From positions 1-64,000 of the forward strand of contig DCDG01000018.1 of the NCBI GenBank assembly GCA_002316315.1: a stretch of 64,000 nt of DNA, written 5' to 3'. The DNA comes from Candidatus Aminicenantes bacterium UBA1061 (GTDB lineage: Bacteria > Acidobacteriota > Aminicenantia > Aminicenantales > Saccharicenantaceae). Both the position numbers and the translations under genes were made by a program. The notes beneath the pieces are model-generated. The model did not search any database. It worked only from the letters and a program-made list of their open reading frames with translations, and was not told the DNA's origin. Positions 60,583-64,000 of the stretch are shown here, piece by piece. Position 1 is the first letter of the stretch. Each line of letters opens with the position of its first letter.

Positions 60583-61922
60583 CATAATACCTCCTTGAGG
60601 GCCTGGACGTAGAGATCAATTTTTTCCCGGCTGTGTTTTTCGGTGACAGTAATCAAGGCGCAATTCTCAAGGCCAGGAAACTCCTTCAGGCTCAGCCCGC
60701 CCAGAATCCCTCTGGCTTCAAGCTTCTGACCGACGATCTCAAAGCTATCAGGGAATTCCAGAACAAATTCATTAAAAACTTCCCCGCTAAATTTTGATTT
60801 AATGCCGGGGATCAAGGTTAGCTGCTCGCGGGCATAGGCAGCTTTCTGCACATTGAGCCAGGCCAGGTCCCTGAGGCCTGTCCGGCCAAGGGTTTCGAGA
60901 TAGATGGTTGCCCGGAGAGCACAGTGTCCTTCATTAGTACATATATTAGAGGTAGCCTTTTCCCTTCTGATATGCTGTTCACGAGTGGAGAGAGTGAGAA
61001 CAAATCCGCGGCGGCCTTCGGCGTCAACTGTCTGGCCGACAATCCTGCCCGGCAGCTGCCGGACAAATTCCTTTTTACAGGCCATAAAACCTAAATAGGG
61101 GCCTCCATAACTTAGAGGCAGGCCAAAAGACTGGCCCTCCCCGGTAACAATATCTGCTCCTAATTTTCCCGGTGCTTCCAGCAAACCCAATGATAAGGGC
61201 TCAGAAATAGCCACCGCCAGCATGGCCCCCTGATGGTGGACAGCCTTAGATAGAGATTCAATATCCTCTATCACCCCAAAATAATTCGGCGACTGGCAGA
61301 GCAGGACAGCTGTCCCATCATTTAGAGCTGCCTCCAGCCCCCTGGCTTCAATCCGGCCCCGCTGGTCATAAGGCAGCTCAACGATTTCCAGCCCCAGGTT
61401 CTTACCATAAGTATAAATTACCTGCCGGTACTGAGGATTAACCGTTGAGGCCACTAGTAATCTTTTTCTGTCTTTTACCCGGTGAGCCATCAAAACGGCC
61501 TCGGCCGCACCAGTCGCCCCGTCATAGAGCGAGGCATTGGCAATTTCCAGGCCGGTCAACTGGCAAATAAGCGTCTGATATTCAAATATAACCTGAAGAG
61601 TTCCCTGACTGACTTCAGGCTGGTAAGGCGTATAAGGTGAAATAAATTCGCTCCTCGAACTTAAATAATCAACAACGGCCGGTATAAAATGATCGTAGGC
61701 ACCTCCTCCCAGGAAAGAGATATATTGATCATATAAATTTTTTCGACTTCTCTCTTCGAAATAGTCAAGAAGTTCTGGCTCTGATTTAGCTGCCGGTAAA
61801 TTCAGGAGGTTCTTTAGCCGGTTTTCTTCCGGGATCGAGTTAAAGAGTTTTTCAGCCGAATCGAGGCCCAGGCGGGCCAGCATTTCCTGCCGGTCGTCGT
61901 TACTAATAGGAATATAACTCAT
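60582..61922 (-). CDS. gcvPA: Glycine dehydrogenase (decarboxylating) subunit 1
   Basis: 446 residues. Typical features are YIPISNDDRQEMLARLGLDS, FLGGGAYDHFIPAVVDYLSS, EFISPYTPYQPEVSQGTLQ, NASLYDGATGAAEAVLMAHR, ATSNICTNEGHCALRATIYL. It is the subunit that lacks the PLP Lys and pairs with GcvPB. It follows gcvH by 44 bp and overlaps gcvPB at TGATG. Confidence 0.96.
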   Translation of the reverse strand: MSYIPISNDDRQEMLARLGLDSAEKLFNSIPEENRLKNLLNLPAAKSEPELLDYFEERSRKNLYDQYISFLGGGAYDHFIPAVVDYLSSRSEFISPYTPYQPEVSQGTLQVIFEYQTLICQLTGLEIANASLYDGATGAAEAVLMAHRVKDRKRLLVASTVNPQYRQVIYTYGKNLGLEIVELPYDQRGRIEARGLEAALNDGTAVLLCQSPNYFGVIEDIESLSKAVHHQGAMLAVAISEPLSLGLLEAPGKLGADIVTGEGQSFGLPLSYGGPYLGFMACKKEFVRQLPGRIVGQTVDAEGRRGFVLTLSTREQHIRREKATSNICTNEGHCALRATIYLETLGRTGLRDLAWLNVQKAAYAREQLTLIPGIKSKFSGEVFNEFVLEFPDSFEIVGQKLEARGILGGLSLKEFPGLENCALITVTEKHSREKIDLYVQALKEVL

Positions 61923-61966
61923 TGTTACCCCCGTAAAAAAATAATCCAGCCCGCAGACTGGTAATT

Positions 61967-62353
61967 TTATTTCTCCAGACCCTCCAGATACTTTTCGTAA
62001 TCGGCGGCCTTCATCAGATTATTAAGTTCTGATTTATCCTTTAGTTTTAATCTTAAAATCCAGCCCTGGCCATGCGGGTCGCTATTAATCAGCTCAGGCG
62101 TTTGAGCCAGATCCTGGTTAACCTGAACAACTTCTCCTGTTACCGGTGAATAAATATCAGAAACAGATTTAACCGACTCAACCGTAGCCAACGTCTGATG
62201 AGCCTCAACGGCTTTACCACTATCAGGCAGATCAACATAAATTATATCGCCCAGCTGCTTTTGAGCAAAATCGGTGATACCAAGGATGGCTTCCTCGCCC
62301 TCAACTTTTAACCATTCATGGTCTTGACTGTAATAAAGATTCTCAGGGTACAT
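61967..62353 (-). CDS. gcvH: Glycine cleavage system H protein
   Basis: 128 residues. The lipoyl domain includes LGITDFAQKQLGDIIYVDLP and VESVKSVSDIYSPVTGEVVQ, with the lipoylated Lys in ESVKSV. It shuttles aminomethyl and electrons between P, T and L proteins. The second of two adjacent ATGs (62353) is used because AAGGAGG stands five bases before it. It lies between gcvT and gcvPA; the L protein gene is not in this window. Confidence 0.95.
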   Translation of the reverse strand: MYPENLYYSQDHEWLKVEGEEAILGITDFAQKQLGDIIYVDLPDSGKAVEAHQTLATVESVKSVSDIYSPVTGEVVQVNQDLAQTPELINSDPHGQGWILRLKLKDKSELNNLMKAADYEKYLEGLEK

Positions 62354-62391
62354 CATATCCTCCTTTTTTATTTTCACTGTTTTTATTAAAT

Positions 62392-63486
62392 TTATTTCTT
62401 TTCCCTTTTATAAAACGGGGTGGGCACAATTCTGGCTTTAGCCATTTTATCCCGGATGCCAATTTCAAATTCTGTTCCAATTGCCGTAAACTCTATAGGC
62501 AGATAAACCAGCCCGATAGCTTTCTTAACAAAGGGGCCATAACTGCCAGAGCAGACTTCAGATACTTTTTGCCCGCCAATATAGACCGGATAATGGGGAC
62601 GAGCAATGCCCTTATCGACCACTTCAAAGCCAACCAGCTTTCTCTTTAAACCCTCTGCCTGCTGTTTTTCAAGAGCTGCTTTGCCCAGAAAATCACCTTT
62701 TTGAAATTTAACAATCCATTTCAGATCAGCTTCCAGGACAGTCGTTTTATCACTGATATCATTCCCATAAAGCATCAGTTTAGCCTCAAGTCTTAATGTG
62801 TCTCTGGCTCCCAACCCCACCGGCTGCAAGCCCAGAGATTCACCTCTGGCCACAATCGCTTTCCAGATAACATCCGGGGTTTCTGATAAGGTATAGATTT
62901 CAAAGCCATCTTCGCCCGTATAACCCGTCCGTGACACCAGGGAATCATTTCCAGCCACCTGGCCATAGGCATAGTGGAAGGTTTTTATCTGACTCAAGTC
63001 GAGCTCAGTCAAAGGCTGCAGAATGTCCTGAGCCAGCGGTCCCTGGAGAGCCAGCTGAGAATAGCGATTGCTCTCATTGATTACCTGGGCCTTAAAGCCG
63101 GCGCCCTTTTCTTTGACCCAAGCAAAATCCTTATCGGTGTTAGCGGCATTGACTACCAGTAGATATTTATCAGGGACTGACAGGCAATAAACCAGCAAAT
63201 CATCAACAAAGGTTCCCTCCGGCGTGGTCAGAGCAGAATACTGAATCTGACCGGGAAGAAGCTTGCTGGCATCATTCGGGGTAAGATATTGAACCAGAGC
63301 TAAAGCCTCCGGGCCATCAACAATTATTTCACCCATATGGCTAACATCAAATAAGCCAGCTTTCGTTCTGACCGCTAAATGCTCATCAATTAAGCCGCGA
63401 TATTCCACCGGCATTTCCCAGCCAGCGAATTCAATTAGCCGGGCCCCAGCTTCTCTATGAACCTGATTTAACCTGGTTTTTTTCAT
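62392..63486 (-). CDS. gcvT: Glycine cleavage system T protein (aminomethyltransferase)
   Basis: 364 residues. Signatures are LIEFAGWEMPVEYRGLIDEH, KAGLFDVSHMGEIIVDGPEA, VSRTGYTGEDGFEIYT and GLGARDTLRLEAKLMLYGND, followed by the C-terminal barrel (KRKLVGFEVVDKGIARPHYP). It transfers the aminomethyl carbon to tetrahydrofolate and frees ammonia. AAAGGA six bases before ATG fixes the start; a TTG at 63501 upstream would leave the ribosome site inside the gene. It is first in the gcv operon. Confidence 0.96.
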   Translation of the reverse strand: MKKTRLNQVHREAGARLIEFAGWEMPVEYRGLIDEHLAVRTKAGLFDVSHMGEIIVDGPEALALVQYLTPNDASKLLPGQIQYSALTTPEGTFVDDLLVYCLSVPDKYLLVVNAANTDKDFAWVKEKGAGFKAQVINESNRYSQLALQGPLAQDILQPLTELDLSQIKTFHYAYGQVAGNDSLVSRTGYTGEDGFEIYTLSETPDVIWKAIVARGESLGLQPVGLGARDTLRLEAKLMLYGNDISDKTTVLEADLKWIVKFQKGDFLGKAALEKQQAEGLKRKLVGFEVVDKGIARPHYPVYIGGQKVSEVCSGSYGPFVKKAIGLVYLPIEFTAIGTEFEIGIRDKMAKARIVPTPFYKREKK

Positions 63487-63527
63487 GCTGATTCCTTTCA
63501 AAATTAAAACATTTGATGAGCTTATTT

Positions 63528-63555
63528 AGTATCATAAATTGATACTCTGTTTCAA
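63528..63555 (-). promoter_or_regulatory. Predicted gcv operon promoter overlapped by a perfect inverted repeat
   Basis: On the minus strand TTGAAA (63555-63550) and GATACT (63533-63528) are 16 bp apart, giving a leader of about 35 nt to gcvT. AGTATCA (63528-63534) and TGATACT (63540-63546) form a perfect 7-bp inverted repeat with 5-bp spacer on the -10 region. Confidence 0.5.
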
Positions 63556-63865
63556 GTATTACTCTTGTCTACCGTTTCATTAGATCGCTGCTTGCCCTAA
63601 GCACCCTATTCTATCGGCTCTGCTAGTACCTCGAGCCTGCCTTGACTCTAATCGAGGATTGGACCTACCTAAGCTAATGCATTCATACTCACCTGCTCAT
63701 TGCCCTCAGCATCCAAGGAGGAATAAGAGCGAACAGTCCCGGGTTTTTTTAAACATTACAGATGAATAACCAGGCTTTTATAAATCAGAAAGTATAACTT
63801 TTTCCTCTTTTTCCCCTTTATATCAAGCTAATGGAGTTATCAAAAATGCCTAAGATCATCGCTGA
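63556..63865. other. Region upstream of gcv with no recognised gene
   Basis: 310 bp between the gcv promoter and the last partial frame. Its first 190 bp are mixed in composition, contain no long reading frame on either strand, and end in CCCGGG followed by seven T residues (63738-63750), terminator-like without a clear stem. The rest is AT-rich. Possibly a gene or RNA relic; no glycine riboswitch was recognised. Confidence 0.35.
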
Positions 63866-64000
63866 TTAAAGAAACTTAACCTTCCAGATGGTCTTATACC
63901 TCTCGACAATTTGAAACCCCTCTTTGTTCTCTTCTATCATATACGTTCTGCCGCTCTTACATACCTGCAGAGACCAGCTGAGCGGGATTTTCGCCATGTA
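63866..64000 (-). CDS. C-terminal fragment of an unknown protein, cut by window edge
   Basis: A minus-strand frame open from the right edge for 44 codons to a TAA. The product includes MAKIPLSWSLQVCKSGRTYM and FQIVERYKTIWKVKFL, with believable amino-acid composition. An ATG lies one codon inside the window, so this may also be a complete small protein. No family is recognised. Confidence 0.4.
   Translation of the reverse strand, partial: YMAKIPLSWSLQVCKSGRTYMIEENKEGFQIVERYKTIWKVKFL

Noticed and set aside
63487..64000. Glycine riboswitch upstream of gcvT
   Set aside because: The conserved glycine aptamer segments could not be found on the minus strand in this stretch.

Overview
The window looks like chromosomal DNA from a diderm, probably thermophilic bacterium of the Acidobacteriota/Candidatus Aminicenantes type. 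That placement is inferred from gene content; no marker search was run. A diderm envelope is indicated by a Skp/OmpH chaperone, a TonB-like protein, a SPOR protein, type II secretion pseudopilins and several lipobox or Tat signals. A two-domain protein disulfide oxidoreductase hints at a warm habitat. The information genes are bacterial with some variants: archaeal/eukaryotic-type ProRS, alpha/beta GlyRS, split glycine decarboxylase, and prfB with a programmed +1 frameshift. Promoters of the TTGACA/TATAAT type are easy to recognise, and at least two appear to make leaderless or nearly leaderless mRNAs. No mobile element, rRNA, tRNA or CRISPR array was found.

Layout. 1-3.2 kb: the end of a GH78 alpha-L-rhamnosidase, a class-III aminotransferase, and a disulfide oxidoreductase behind a palindromic promoter. 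3.2-9.9 kb: a tight operon of three alkaline-phosphatase-superfamily enzymes predicted for three locations (cytosol, inner membrane, Tat-exported), a 63-residue RHH-like protein, and a membrane protein resembling the Oxa1/DUF106/EMC3 fold. This is the best candidate here for an undescribed system. 9.9-27.2 kb: an aminotransferase, OmpH, a membrane metallophosphoesterase, a nitroreductase, two S9 peptidases, a lipoprotein, two tandem ABC ATPase-permease pairs, an M23 peptidase, a Tat-lipoprotein D-aminoacylase and a PAP2 phosphatase. 27.3-34.4 kb: a 56-residue protein, rpsO-pnp, three pseudopilin-like genes, DUF192, an exported-looking PCMT and proS.

34.5-36.8 kb: three paralogous PilZ-like genes, only the last with intact c-di-GMP motifs, plus a LuxR-type regulator whose receiver lacks the phospho-acceptor Asp. 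An 18-bp repeat precedes the first two PilZ genes. 36.9-46.9 kb: coaE, an HU variant, nfeD-slipin-SPOR, prfB, mazG, DUF1844, ribF, pyrR-pyrC and rnc. 47-56 kb: a PerM/AI-2E permease, a DUF6599-like protein, DUF362, a Tat-signal AmmeMemoRadiSam radical SAM protein, a membrane spermidine-synthase-like protein, a TonB-like protein, an unknown exported protein and a canonical PilZ protein. 56.1-63.5 kb: a minus-strand glycine block, gcvT-gcvH-gcvPA-gcvPB-glyQ-glyS, behind a promoter overlapped by a perfect inverted repeat. The last 0.5 kb is mostly non-coding and ends with the tail of another minus-strand reading frame.
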